Source: an uncultured Gammaproteobacteria bacterium
GTDB lineage: Bacteria; Pseudomonadota; Gammaproteobacteria; Steroidobacterales; UBA11654
DNA: 64,000 bases
Reading direction: 5' to 3'
Assembly: GCA_902595845.1 (NCBI GenBank)
Contig: CACJRN010000006.1
Coordinates: 1-64,000 of the forward strand
The notes beneath the pieces are model-generated. The model searched no databases. It was not told where the DNA came from and worked only from the letters and a program-made list of their open reading frames with translations. Both the position numbers and the translations under genes were made by a program. Positions 25,557 through 35,250 of this stretch are shown here, piece by piece (the stretch's first letter is position 1; every line of letters begins with the position of its first letter).

Positions 25557-26827
25557 GCATAGAAAAGCACATACTGATTGTTGATGACGAGCTTGAAATC
25601 AGAAAAATTATACAAGAGATATTGAAGGATGAGGGGTATTCAACCTCTACAGCCTCTTCTGCAAAGGAGGCAAGAGCTGAGGTGAAAAATAAAAAACCAG
25701 ACTTGGTATTTCTTGATATTTGGATGCCAGAGGAGGATGGCATTAGTTTGTTGAAAGATTGGACAAACCAACCAGAAACAGATTTTCCGGTGATTATGAT
25801 TTCAGGACATGCGACTATTGAAACAGCCATTGAGGCAACCAAGCTTGGCGCAAAAGACTTTGTAGAAAAACCAGTATCAATTGAAAAGCTGCTCGCATCA
25901 GCGCAAGAGTTTCTTGCTCAAAGTATAATCGGGGAAGATATTTTTTCCCATTTGGTGCAAAACACACCAGCATTTAAAAAAACATTGGATGAAATTAATC
26001 TTCTCGTTAAACAAAACAATATTTTTGTGCTCCAAGCAGAAGAAGGAACAGAGAAAGCCGCATGGGTTAGAGCATTATATTTAAGTCAATATAGTGATAT
26101 GGGCGAGCTCCAGAAAATTCAGTTTAGCGGAGAGGAACGTGTTGAAAATGAAGAGATCGCTGCTCTTTATAAAGCATTAGAGAATGGAAATAATTCATTA
26201 GTTTATATAGAGAACATACATAAGCTTTCTGAGACTGAAAAATCAAACATTAGAGAAGGTCTAATGACTTCTTCCAAGAAGAGCAAAGCAAAGATTTTCA
26301 TTGGCATTTCTGCGAAAGAAGAGACCGCTTTTATTAATCAAGAGGGCTTTACAGAATTAAATATTCCACCACTTAGGGCTTCACTTAAAGAGATCGCCCA
26401 AATACTTGATGATGCAGTTAAGTTTTTTGTTGAAAAGGATGGGCAGGGTTATAGGAGGTTTAGTTTGGCCGCTCAAAATATGCTTTCAAAATATCAATGG
26501 CCAGGAAACCTCCGTCAACTAGTGGACCTTGTTCAGTCTCTTCTCTCAAGAAGAGACAAAGAAATAGTTAATGTGGATGAAATCCAAGAAATCATTACAT
26601 TGCAGGGCCCAGGCGGAAATATCCTAATAGAGAATAATATTCTTTCCTTGAGCATGAAGGAGGCCAAAAAACTTTTTGAAAGGGCCTACTTAACAAGGCA
26701 GCTGGAACTTGTTGGCGGAAAAATAAGCGAGCTATCAAGAAGAGTGGATATGGAGCGTACAAACTTATACAGAAAGCTTCAGTCGTTAGATATTGAATAC
26801 AAAAAGAAGAAAAAAACTACATCTTAG
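25553..26827 (+). CDS. ntrX: NtrX-like response regulator with degenerate AAA+ domain
   Basis: 424 aa. Receiver domain with phospho-Asp55 (LVFLDIWMPEEDG) and conserved Lys (DFVEKPVS), then an AAA+-derived region, then a Fis-type helix-turn-helix (about 375-420, ISELSRRVDMERTNLYRKLQ). The AAA+ part has lost its key motifs. The P-loop reads AEEGTEKAAW instead of GxxGxGKE. No GAFTGA loop is present. The Walker B site is weak (SLVYIENI), and the usual PPLRERREDIP reads PPLRASLKEIA. It is therefore unlikely to activate sigma-54 and may act as a simple DNA-binding regulator. GTG start, with an AAGGAGA ribosome-binding site inside ntrY. Its 3' end overlaps argS by 11 nt. Confidence 0.88.
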   Translation: MSIEKHILIVDDELEIRKIIQEILKDEGYSTSTASSAKEARAEVKNKKPDLVFLDIWMPEEDGISLLKDWTNQPETDFPVIMISGHATIETAIEATKLGAKDFVEKPVSIEKLLASAQEFLAQSIIGEDIFSHLVQNTPAFKKTLDEINLLVKQNNIFVLQAEEGTEKAAWVRALYLSQYSDMGELQKIQFSGEERVENEEIAALYKALENGNNSLVYIENIHKLSETEKSNIREGLMTSSKKSKAKIFIGISAKEETAFINQEGFTELNIPPLRASLKEIAQILDDAVKFFVEKDGQGYRRFSLAAQNMLSKYQWPGNLRQLVDLVQSLLSRRDKEIVNVDEIQEIITLQGPGGNILIENNILSLSMKEAKKLFERAYLTRQLELVGGKISELSRRVDMERTNLYRKLQSLDIEYKKKKKTTS

Positions 26828-28553
26828 TGGGAGCGGAAACGCCTAAGATATCTAGGCCGTCCTCGATTACTGTGGACACACATTTCAATAAAAGTAATCT
26901 AGCATTTCTAAGCCCATCTTCATCTGATACAAACTTTGTTGAACCATAATATGAATGAAAAAGCTGTGATAAAGACTTTAGATAGTTTGCTATTTTGTTC
27001 ACCTCTCTGCTATTAGAGCTTTTTAAGATGGTTTCTGGGTATTTGCCTAAAAGAGAAATGATATCTTCCTCAATGGGCAGTTTAAGCTTCCCAAGATTTG
27101 ATTTCCCTAAGGCTTCATCAAATAAATAGCCCCTTTTTTCATTTTCTTTGATCACGCTTTTTATCCGAGCATTGGCATATTGGATGTAGTAAACAGGATT
27201 TTTGTTGTTTTGTTTTGTTGCAAGCTCTAGATCAAAGTCTAAGTGTTGATCATGAGATCTACTGACATAAAAAAACCTTGCGGCATCAACCCCAACTTCC
27301 GAATAAAGGTCTCTCATCGGAACAAAGTTCCCTGACCGAGTAGACATCTGAATTTTTTTCTTGCCCCTGTAAAGGGTGACAAACTGCATCAGAATTACCT
27401 CTAAGTCAGAGACCTTATTTCCTGTTGAAGCAAGACCCGCCTCAAGTCTTGAAACATAACCATGGTGATCAGAGCCTAGAACATTGATTAAAAGGTCAAA
27501 ACCTCTAACCTTCTTGTGATGATGGTAAGCAATATCAGATGCAAAGTAAGTAGACCTTCCATCCTCTCTGATGACCACGCGATCCTTGTCGTCCCCATAT
27601 TTTGTAGATTCGAGCCACAGCGCACCATCTCTTTCATAAGCGTTTCCATTTTTCTTAATGATCCCGCAAGCCTCTTCAATCCTGCCTTCAGAAAAGAGCG
27701 ATTTTTCTGAATAAAAACCATCTTGCCTAACCCTAAAGTCTGAAAGATCATCTTTAAGCAGTTTTGTCATCTGCAGGACAGTCTTCTCTAAAACCATCTG
27801 AAAAAGCTCATCTCCAGCAACATCCTTAAATTCCAATATGAGAGCATCAACAATTTCATCATCCGATCCGCTTGCTTTGGCGAGCGATATTTTTTTGTTG
27901 ATCGCTACACCTTCCTCTCGGAGACCTCCAGCGATCTCTTTAATGTATGAGCCTTTATAAAGACCATCAACCTGACCAAGCTTCTGCCCTTCTAGTAAAA
28001 GAAGTTCAAACATAACGCTCACACAGAGGATGTCTATTTGCCTTCCTGCATCATTAAGATAGTATTCTGTAAAAACCTCATGCCCAGACTTTCTGAGCAA
28101 ACGCGCCAATGAGTCACCAAAAGCAGCATGACGACCATGCCCTACATGGAGCGGACCAGTTGGATTTGCTGAGACAAACTCTAAAAGAATCTTCTTTTTT
28201 TCTGAAACACAAGATGACCCAAATGCTTTTCCTTTGCTTGTGATTTCTTCAAGAACGCTATGTTTTTTTTCAGCTGAAAGATAGAAATTAATAAAACCTG
28301 GTTTTACAAACTCTGTTCGTTCAAGCTCATCGGAAACATGAATTGAGTTGATGATTTCTTCGGCAACGACCATTGGAGAGCGCTTTAGCTTTCCCGATAA
28401 CTTCAGTGCAATATTGCTCGAGAAATCTCCATGCTCGTTATTTTTGTTTCTAGAAAGCTCGAGACCAACCTCGTTTATCTCATCATTGTTCATGCCCTGA
28501 CTCTTGGTCAACGCAGTAACAATTAGCTCTTTTATTTTGTCCTCTATCCTCAT
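26817..28553 (-). CDS. argS: Arginyl-tRNA synthetase
   Basis: Class I synthetase charging tRNA-Arg. HIGH-type motif PTGPLHVGHGR at about 131-141 and the KMSKS-equivalent QMSTRSGNFV at about 397-406, as usual for ArgRS. N-terminal additional domain and C-terminal DALR anticodon domain are present; 578 aa is full length. Third gene of a - strand run (aminotransferase, priA, argS) with 4-nt overlaps; its 3' end overlaps convergent ntrX. Confidence 0.96.
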   Translation of the reverse strand: MRIEDKIKELIVTALTKSQGMNNDEINEVGLELSRNKNNEHGDFSSNIALKLSGKLKRSPMVVAEEIINSIHVSDELERTEFVKPGFINFYLSAEKKHSVLEEITSKGKAFGSSCVSEKKKILLEFVSANPTGPLHVGHGRHAAFGDSLARLLRKSGHEVFTEYYLNDAGRQIDILCVSVMFELLLLEGQKLGQVDGLYKGSYIKEIAGGLREEGVAINKKISLAKASGSDDEIVDALILEFKDVAGDELFQMVLEKTVLQMTKLLKDDLSDFRVRQDGFYSEKSLFSEGRIEEACGIIKKNGNAYERDGALWLESTKYGDDKDRVVIREDGRSTYFASDIAYHHHKKVRGFDLLINVLGSDHHGYVSRLEAGLASTGNKVSDLEVILMQFVTLYRGKKKIQMSTRSGNFVPMRDLYSEVGVDAARFFYVSRSHDQHLDFDLELATKQNNKNPVYYIQYANARIKSVIKENEKRGYLFDEALGKSNLGKLKLPIEEDIISLLGKYPETILKSSNSREVNKIANYLKSLSQLFHSYYGSTKFVSDEDGLRNARLLLLKCVSTVIEDGLDILGVSAPTKM

Positions 28554-30535
28554 GAGTGATCAGTGGGGTCTACATCAATTGACCATTTTACTTTTGTTCC
28601 AACTTTTTTTGTATCTACAAAGCTTAACAATCGTCCACCCATCTCGTGTAATTTTTTTCTATTCTTGCTTTTAAGCATCAACTGCCCCCTTTTTTTTCCA
28701 CGGATTCTTCCAATTGGAGATTGAATGGGGCCAAGAACTTTGATGAGCTTTTGATCTTGAGATTTTTCTATGAATTCAGCAATAGCATCTAAAAAAATAA
28801 ATACATTCCTCTCGTTCGGTGATTCAGCCCTGATTAAAATTGAATAAGTGTATGGCGGCCACCCAAGACGTTTTCTATCCACCTTATTCTTTTGATAGAA
28901 CGCTATATAACTATCATCAAGAAGTGCCTTCAAGGATTCGTTTTCTGGATTATGCGTTTGGAGCAACACCAACCCCTTTTTATCTCTTCTTCCACATCTT
29001 CCGGATGCTTGGTAATACTGCTGAGCAAAACGCTCGCTACTTCTATAACCACTCCCAAAAAGGCCTTGATCAACATTCACAAAGGCAACAAGAGATAGAT
29101 TTGGAAAGTCATGCCCTTTTGTGAGCATCTGAGTCCCAACTAAAATTTTTGCTTTACCAGACTTTACATGGCCAAACACCTCTTCTCTTTTCTTATTGCT
29201 TCTAGTCGTATCTCGATCAACCCTGATGATCATCTCTTTTGGAAATTTGGCCTCTAGTTCTTCTTCAATTTTTTCGGTTCCATGCCCAATAGTTATTTTT
29301 TTACCTTCACAAACTGAACAGGCTTCCTTGACTTCTTCTTGATGGGAACAATGATGGCATTTTAGTTTTAATGAGCCCCTATAGAATACCAAGTTGCTTT
29401 CACACTTCGGGCACTCATCTATCTTGCCACATTCCTCACACATGCTTATAGGTGAGTAGCCTCTTCGATTGATAAAGAGGAGTGATTGTTCGCCATTTTC
29501 TAAAGTTTGAGAGATAGCGTTTAACAAAGGAGCGCTGAGACCTTTGCTAGAAGGGTTAATATTCAGATTGACAAGCCTTTTCTCTGGCGGTTTGTTGGAA
29601 AAAACCCTCTTATCCAGTCGGACTTCATTATATTTCCCATTTTCAGCATTCAATAGGCTCTCATAGGAAGGAGTTGCAGACCCTAGAATTAGACCACAAC
29701 CCAATTTTTTTGCTCTCAATACAGCAAGATCTCTAGCAGAGTACATTAGGCCAGATTGTTGTTTGTATGACTCATCATGCTCTTCATCAATGACTATTAG
29801 TCCTAGTTTACGAAAAGGAACAAATATCGAGGAACGCGTCCCTAATATGATAGAAAGCTTGTTCTCTCTAGCAGAAAGCCATGCCTCTGCCTTTAATTTC
29901 TCTGATGTTGAAGAGTGGATTAAGCCAACACAATTGCCAAACCTTGAGCTTATTGCTTCAAATAATTGTGGTGTCAACCCAATCTCAGGGACCAAAAAAA
30001 GAACTTGTTGCTTTTTTTCAAGCGCTTTTTTCATCAGCTGCAAATATATCTCGGTTTTGCCACTGCCAGTAACACCATTAAGAAGAACAGGACTAGGTTT
30101 TTTGAGCAGTTCAACACAATTGTCAAAAGCTTTTTTTTGGTAAGTGGTTAATTTTCTTTCCACACCAGACTTTTGAAAAACCATACTTTCTATGGCCGGA
30201 GTTTTCCCTGATCTTAGGTATTTTGGAACAGCTGTTGCATAGGTTTTACCTAGAGGATAATGGTAGTAATTTTTACACCATGAAATTAGGCCATGAGCCT
30301 CTTTGTTGATCAAAGGAGCCTCGTCGATTATCGACTTACAGTATTTAATCTTGCTTTTTGGCAAAGAACTTTCATCTGATACTTCATGAATAAAACCGAT
30401 AACCTCTCTTCTCCCAAAAGGGACCAAAACTCTTTGGCCTATTTTGGGTATTTGGTCTGAATCTTTGGGAAGATAATAGTCAAAAATCTGTGACACAGGC
30501 GTGTCGACAGCTATATTTAAAATTGTGTTCTTCAA
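28550..30535 (-). CDS. priA: Primosomal replication protein N' (PriA helicase)
   Basis: Restarts stalled replication forks. Superfamily 2 helicase with Walker A GVTGSGKTEIY near residue 155, DEEHDESYKQQ near 247 and helicase motifs through LVGTQMLTKGHDFPNL. The zinc-binding insert has eight Cys in the usual CEECGKIDECPKCE and CHHC plus CSVCEGK arrangement. 661 aa, slightly short for the family. Four-base overlaps link it to argS downstream and to the aminotransferase gene upstream. Confidence 0.95.
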   Translation of the reverse strand: MKNTILNIAVDTPVSQIFDYYLPKDSDQIPKIGQRVLVPFGRREVIGFIHEVSDESSLPKSKIKYCKSIIDEAPLINKEAHGLISWCKNYYHYPLGKTYATAVPKYLRSGKTPAIESMVFQKSGVERKLTTYQKKAFDNCVELLKKPSPVLLNGVTGSGKTEIYLQLMKKALEKKQQVLFLVPEIGLTPQLFEAISSRFGNCVGLIHSSTSEKLKAEAWLSARENKLSIILGTRSSIFVPFRKLGLIVIDEEHDESYKQQSGLMYSARDLAVLRAKKLGCGLILGSATPSYESLLNAENGKYNEVRLDKRVFSNKPPEKRLVNLNINPSSKGLSAPLLNAISQTLENGEQSLLFINRRGYSPISMCEECGKIDECPKCESNLVFYRGSLKLKCHHCSHQEEVKEACSVCEGKKITIGHGTEKIEEELEAKFPKEMIIRVDRDTTRSNKKREEVFGHVKSGKAKILVGTQMLTKGHDFPNLSLVAFVNVDQGLFGSGYRSSERFAQQYYQASGRCGRRDKKGLVLLQTHNPENESLKALLDDSYIAFYQKNKVDRKRLGWPPYTYSILIRAESPNERNVFIFLDAIAEFIEKSQDQKLIKVLGPIQSPIGRIRGKKRGQLMLKSKNRKKLHEMGGRLLSFVDTKKVGTKVKWSIDVDPTDHS

Positions 30536-31647
30536 TAGCCCAATGATTTGATGCAGGCACTGACTAATTGTAAGCCTTCACTGAGATAATCTGGGTTTGC
30601 ACCAATCCCAAACCTGAGATATCCATCCATGCCGTAGCAATCCCCAGGAACGATCAATACACTTTGGTCAACCCTGAGTTTATGAACAAATTCAGTGCTA
30701 TTGATATCCATGTTATAACCAACAAAGGCCATGCCTCCAGCTTTAGGGGGAACAAATGTGAAAAGCCCATTGTGACTATCAAGCCAATTTTGAAATAAAG
30801 CCAGATTCTCAGTAAGCATCTTGCTTGATCGCCCTAAAATGTTCTCTCTAGTAGGCGAAGTCATAATTTTTGTTCCAATTTCTTGGGAGATCACAGAAGC
30901 ACAGAGAGTCGTATAATCTTTTCTCGTCCAAATGTTTTGGATAACATCAGGTGATGCAACAAGCCATCCAATTCTTAATCCAGGGTGCGCGAATGATTTT
31001 GATAAACCACATGAGACAATCGATTTATCATAAAAGTGAACAAAACTTTTTGTTTCATTTCCATCAAGCTCTGATCCTCTATACACCTCATCCGAGTGAA
31101 TATATGCCCCATGTTTTTCTGCTATTGCAGCGATTGACTCCATCTCCTCATCAGTCATAACCGCACCAGTTGGATTGCTTGGATTACAAATTGAAATTAA
31201 TTTTGTTTTGTCATTCACCATTGACTCAAGCTCATCAAGATCTAAATGCCAGTTGAGAGATTCTTTCAGATGAATTGTTTTAACTTTTGCCCCCAGATTT
31301 TTTGCTAAGCCTGGAAGCTGCATGTAATTCGGAAGCACCATTATGACTTCGTCATCGGGCTCAACTAAAGTCCAGCCAATTAAAAAATTCGCTTCAGCAG
31401 AGCCATTGGTAACAAGGATATTGCTCGAAGTAATCTTATCAGGATACCAAGATGCAATGGCAGACAAGAGGCTTGGATCACCGGTGGTATAACCATAGTA
31501 TATTTCCATTTCGAGGATTCTTTTTATCTCCTCTTCGCTCATTAGTTCATTCATTGATAATGGGTGATTCCCGCTATCACTGAGGTTGTATTTCACTTCA
31601 TTTTCATAAAGTGATTGGAGCCGCTCCATTTCAAATTCAACAAACAT
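30532..31647 (-). CDS. Class I/II PLP-dependent aminotransferase
   Basis: 371 aa fold-type I PLP enzyme. The Schiff-base Lys is in SCGLSKSFAHPGLRIGW. SICNPSNPTGAVMT provides the cofactor-binding Asn, and HSDEVYRG the Asp and Tyr. The C-terminal RFGIG supplies the carboxylate-binding Arg. Similar to aspartate-aminotransferase-like and capreomycidine-synthase-like proteins; the amino-acid substrate cannot be assigned. It is the first gene of the aminotransferase-priA-argS run. Confidence 0.88.
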   Translation of the reverse strand: MFVEFEMERLQSLYENEVKYNLSDSGNHPLSMNELMSEEEIKRILEMEIYYGYTTGDPSLLSAIASWYPDKITSSNILVTNGSAEANFLIGWTLVEPDDEVIMVLPNYMQLPGLAKNLGAKVKTIHLKESLNWHLDLDELESMVNDKTKLISICNPSNPTGAVMTDEEMESIAAIAEKHGAYIHSDEVYRGSELDGNETKSFVHFYDKSIVSCGLSKSFAHPGLRIGWLVASPDVIQNIWTRKDYTTLCASVISQEIGTKIMTSPTRENILGRSSKMLTENLALFQNWLDSHNGLFTFVPPKAGGMAFVGYNMDINSTEFVHKLRVDQSVLIVPGDCYGMDGYLRFGIGANPDYLSEGLQLVSACIKSLGY

Positions 31648-31704
31648 GATGGTGAGAATAACACAACTGGTGTGATAGGAGTACGAGGCTTAAAATTATT
31701 TTTA

Positions 31705-33078
31705 CTAGAGCTCTTTTATAGAGTTCACAAGATCTGTGGCAACAGCTTGACCATCACCGTAAAGCATCCTTGTGTTATCAAGGAAAAACAGAACATTTTC
31801 AATTCCAGAGAAGCCTGTTCCTTGGCCCCTTTTTACCACAATTACATTGGAGGCATAATCAGCATCAAGTATCGGCATTCCGTAAATTTCACTTGAAGGA
31901 TCTGTTCTGGCAATAGGGTTAACAACATCATTTGCGCCTATAACAAGCGCAACATCACAACTCTTAAATTCCTGGTTTATTTCATCTTCATCAAAAATTA
32001 ACTCATAAGGCACGCCAGCTTCAGCCAATAAGACATTCATGTGGCCGGGCATTCTTCCTGCTACTGGATGAATAGCAAACTTAACATCAACACCTCTATC
32101 AATAAGGAGCTGGCTAAGCTCCCAAACTTTTTGTTGAGCTTGAGCGACTGCCATTCCATATCCGGGGATGATAATAACCTTTTGGGCAAAGGCCATCATG
32201 ATTCCAGCATCACCAGCCTCTATTGGCTTCATTTCTCCTTCGACAGCATCACCGCTTGCTTGGGCTGTTTCGCCGAAGGGAAAAAGCACACTGACAAGCG
32301 TTTTGTTCATTGCTTTTGCCATCAGCTGTGTCAGCAATGTTCCTGCAGCACCAACAACAGTCCCGGCGATAATCATAGAATAATTTTGCAAAACATAGCC
32401 TTCAAACCCAACAGCCAAACCAGTGAGCGCATTGTATAAAGAAATGACAACAGCCATATCTCCACCACCAATTGGCATTGTCATAGCAACACCCAATAAC
32501 AACGCAATTACAAAGACCACGATTACTAAAGTTGCATTTGAGTCAAATCCAGCAACAACAAGACCAGATAATACGATTGACCCAAGAAGCAAAAGAAGAT
32601 TGATTTGGTGCTGCCCTTTGAACCTAAAAGTTCCTTTAATCATCCCCTGAAGTTTTCCAAAAGCTATCAAGCTTCCAGTAAACGAAATAGAGCCAATTAT
32701 TCCTCCAATCAAAGCCAGAGTGGTGACACTAAGCGGCAAGTGATGATCTTTGAAGAGTTCAACGGCTGCAATAGCAGCTGCAGCACCACCGCCCATTCCA
32801 TTATATAGGGCAATCATTTCAGGCATTTCAGTCATTTCAACTTTTTTGGCCGTATACCCAGCTAATACAGTACCAATCAGAATGGCACTTACAATCAAAA
32901 CAAAGTTTTCAACACCAGGATAGAAAAAAGTTGCTGCAGTGGCCATGAGCATGCCAACGCCTGCCCAAACAATTCCAGTTCTTGCAGTTGTGGGTGAGCT
33001 CATTCTTTTTAACCCGACAATAAACAGAACTGCGGCAACCACATATATGCTTTGAATTATGGTCTCAACATTACTCAT
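31705..33078 (-). CDS. pntB: NAD(P) transhydrogenase subunit beta
   Basis: Membrane plus NADP(H)-binding subunit of the proton-translocating transhydrogenase, which uses the proton gradient to make NADPH from NADH. N-terminal half is about nine hydrophobic helices with GGGDMAVVISLYNALTG. The C-terminal NADP domain contains IIPGYGMAVAQAQ, FAIHPVAGRMPGHMNVLL and VIGANDVVNPIA. 457 aa. Overlaps the preceding subunit gene by 8 nt. Confidence 0.96.
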   Translation of the reverse strand: MSNVETIIQSIYVVAAVLFIVGLKRMSSPTTARTGIVWAGVGMLMATAATFFYPGVENFVLIVSAILIGTVLAGYTAKKVEMTEMPEMIALYNGMGGGAAAAIAAVELFKDHHLPLSVTTLALIGGIIGSISFTGSLIAFGKLQGMIKGTFRFKGQHQINLLLLLGSIVLSGLVVAGFDSNATLVIVVFVIALLLGVAMTMPIGGGDMAVVISLYNALTGLAVGFEGYVLQNYSMIIAGTVVGAAGTLLTQLMAKAMNKTLVSVLFPFGETAQASGDAVEGEMKPIEAGDAGIMMAFAQKVIIIPGYGMAVAQAQQKVWELSQLLIDRGVDVKFAIHPVAGRMPGHMNVLLAEAGVPYELIFDEDEINQEFKSCDVALVIGANDVVNPIARTDPSSEIYGMPILDADYASNVIVVKRGQGTGFSGIENVLFFLDNTRMLYGDGQAVATDLVNSIKEL

Positions 33079-33358
33079 TTTCTTTCTTAGATTTGAACAT
33101 TTCTAACATTCTTTCTGTTACAACATAGCCACCAACTGCATTACCAGAGGCCAAAAGTACCCCAAGAAACCCTATCGACTTTTCTAAATTTGTTTCAGCC
33201 ATTCCGAGAGCAATTATTGCTCCTACAAGCACAACACCATGTATGAAGTTCGACCCAGACATTAGAGGTGTATGCAAGATTGCAGGAACCTTAGATATGA
33301 CCTCAAAGCCAGTGAATGCAGCTAGCATAAAGATGTAAATCGCAATAAATGTTTCCAT
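33071..33358 (-). CDS. pntAB: NAD(P) transhydrogenase subunit alpha, membrane part
   Basis: 95 aa, three membrane helices, matching the C-terminal membrane part of E. coli PntA as a separate polypeptide (IYIFMLAAFTGFEVISKVP, HTPLMSGSNFIHGVVLVGA). A split alpha subunit is the Rhodospirillum rubrum-type arrangement, not the fused enterobacterial one. One nucleotide separates it from the soluble alpha subunit gene. Confidence 0.94.
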   Translation of the reverse strand: METFIAIYIFMLAAFTGFEVISKVPAILHTPLMSGSNFIHGVVLVGAIIALGMAETNLEKSIGFLGVLLASGNAVGGYVVTERMLEMFKSKKENE

Positions 33359-33359
33359 A

Positions 33360-34478
33360 TCAATTTGCTCCTTGGTTAAAGGTTACTTCACCATTTCTGG
33401 TGATGTTTGCACCTTTAAATACCTCATCATCCCAATCAATATTAAGACCTTCTTCAGCGATAGCTGGGGAGAGGAAGTTCAAAAGATTTCTTGAATAGAG
33501 TTCACTTGCATGTTTTGGCATTGTAGAAGGCAGATTGGTTGGGCCCAATATTATTACACCACCATGATCTACAACATCATCCGGATTTGTGAGCTCGCAG
33601 TTTCCTCCAGAAATGGCGCCAAGGTCAACTATTACGGAACCTGGAGCCATAGATTCCACTGTTTGTCTATCAATGAGCTTCGGTGCTGGCTTGCCTGGAA
33701 CCGCAGCAGTTGTGATCACAACATCTGACTGCCCCATTGTTTTTGAAAGGACTTGTTTTTGAGTTTCAAGCTCTTCCGCTGTTAATTCTCTTGCATAGCC
33801 GCCTTCGCCTTCTGCAGTTATTCCTGTATCTAGAAACTGCGCTCCCAATGACTCAATTTGTTCTTTAGTACTTCTTCTGACATCAAATGCAATAACCCTT
33901 GACCCCAATCTTTTTGCGGTTGCGATTGCCTGAAGACCAGCTACGCCTGCTCCAACGATTAATGTTTGTGCTGGCCTAACTGTACCTGCGGCCGTTGTCA
34001 ACATAGGAAAGAATTTGTTTGCATGATTAGCAGCCAAAATCACTGCTTTGTATCCTGCTATTGAGGCTTGCGATGACAATGCATCCATTGACTGAGCGCG
34101 GGAAATTCTCGGAATCAACTCAACAGAAAAAGCATCAACACCTGATGATGCCATTTGTTTAATAAGGGCATCATTTTGAAAAGGGTTCATATAAGAGATA
34201 GCCATAGATCCTCTTTTCATTTTTTCAATTTCATCAGAGGTTGGAGGATTTACTTTGAAAAGAACGTCAGCGACCTTCAGAGCATCCTCAGAAGAGCTGA
34301 CAAATTTACATGCATTTTCAGGGTAGGCTGAATCTAAAAACCCTGAAGATTCGCCAGCATTCTTTTCGATTATGAAAGTTACATTATTAGAGGCAAGTTT
34401 TTGAGCTATTTCAGGGACGAGGGCAACACGTGTTTCATTGTTTAAAGACTCGTTAACTACTGCAATTTTTATTGTCAC
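33360..34478 (-). CDS. pntAA: NAD(P) transhydrogenase subunit alpha, soluble NAD-binding part
   Basis: NAD(H)-binding domain I of the transhydrogenase, 372 aa. The alanine-dehydrogenase-like fold shows NETRVALVPE at the N-terminus, the mobile-loop and Rossmann region LIVGAGVAGLQAIATAKRLG, and VITTAAVPGKPAPKLI. First gene of the pntAA-pntAB-pntB operon, divergent from the HNH gene across 122 nt of AT-rich sequence. Confidence 0.95.
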   Translation of the reverse strand: MTIKIAVVNESLNNETRVALVPEIAQKLASNNVTFIIEKNAGESSGFLDSAYPENACKFVSSSEDALKVADVLFKVNPPTSDEIEKMKRGSMAISYMNPFQNDALIKQMASSGVDAFSVELIPRISRAQSMDALSSQASIAGYKAVILAANHANKFFPMLTTAAGTVRPAQTLIVGAGVAGLQAIATAKRLGSRVIAFDVRRSTKEQIESLGAQFLDTGITAEGEGGYARELTAEELETQKQVLSKTMGQSDVVITTAAVPGKPAPKLIDRQTVESMAPGSVIVDLGAISGGNCELTNPDDVVDHGGVIILGPTNLPSTMPKHASELYSRNLLNFLSPAIAEEGLNIDWDDEVFKGANITRNGEVTFNQGAN

Positions 34479-34600
34479 GTGCTTATTTTTCGTAATTCAA
34501 CTCAGATGGACGGAAAGACTATCATTCCTGTCAAAAAATCCAAGCAAAAAAGTTTAAATATTTATTATTTTTAAACAAAAAAGCCTTTATAGTGTTTTTA

Positions 34601-35233
34601 ATGAATAAATTGATGAACTTTCCTTACAGAAGTCTGCGTATTGATTCTACGGGGCTTCCTCTTGAGTGGATAGACTTTAAGGAAGCAGCAAAAATTTATT
34701 CTGTTGGCGATGTGGTCTATACCTTGGGAGATCATCTCTATACAGTCAGAGGGGGGGTCAATGCTAAGTCAGGTGAGAGGAGTCAAATAAACATTAACTC
34801 CATTATTGCAACCAGAGGTCGTTCCAAGCATTTTCAACAAAAGCTTTCTGGTTTTACACCGCCATTGAACAATCAAACCCTTTTCAAGAGAGACGACCAT
34901 TTATGCTTATATTGTGGGTCTCAATATAGCAAAAGAGAGCTAACCAGAGACCATGTGACACCCATAAGCAGAGGAGGCAAAGACATATGGCAGAACGTTG
35001 TAAGTGCTTGCAAACGTTGCAATAATCTTAAGGGCGGAAAAACCCCAGAGGAGGCAAGGATGGGACTTCTTGCAATTCCATTTGCCCCATCTTATGCAGA
35101 ATATATCCTTCTGCAAGGTAGAAATATTTTAGCTGATCAAATGAGTTTTCTTTTGAGCCATATTCCAAACACCAGCCCCATTATTGAGCGACTGCAGTCA
35201 AAAGAGACTGCCTTAGAGCGCTCAAAAAACTAA
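34601..35233 (+). CDS. HNH endonuclease family protein
   Basis: About 210 aa. The central HNH/zinc-ribbon core has CLYCGSQ, then RDHVTPISRGGKDIWQNVV, then CKRCNNLKGGKTP, giving paired CxxC zinc sites around an HNH catalytic motif. The flanking sequence is the conserved stand-alone type common in marine gammaproteobacteria and cyanobacteria, not a homing-intron or restriction context. Role unknown. The ATG at 34601 is chosen; a GTG at 34592 and an ATG at 34613 are alternatives. acs follows 17 nt downstream. Confidence 0.85.
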   Translation: MNKLMNFPYRSLRIDSTGLPLEWIDFKEAAKIYSVGDVVYTLGDHLYTVRGGVNAKSGERSQININSIIATRGRSKHFQQKLSGFTPPLNNQTLFKRDDHLCLYCGSQYSKRELTRDHVTPISRGGKDIWQNVVSACKRCNNLKGGKTPEEARMGLLAIPFAPSYAEYILLQGRNILADQMSFLLSHIPNTSPIIERLQSKETALERSKN

Positions 35234-35250
35234 ATTTTTAAAGAATTGCC

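Noticed and set aside
32041-32439. 132-codon + strand frame
   Set aside because: Antisense to pntB, no motif or ribosome-binding site.
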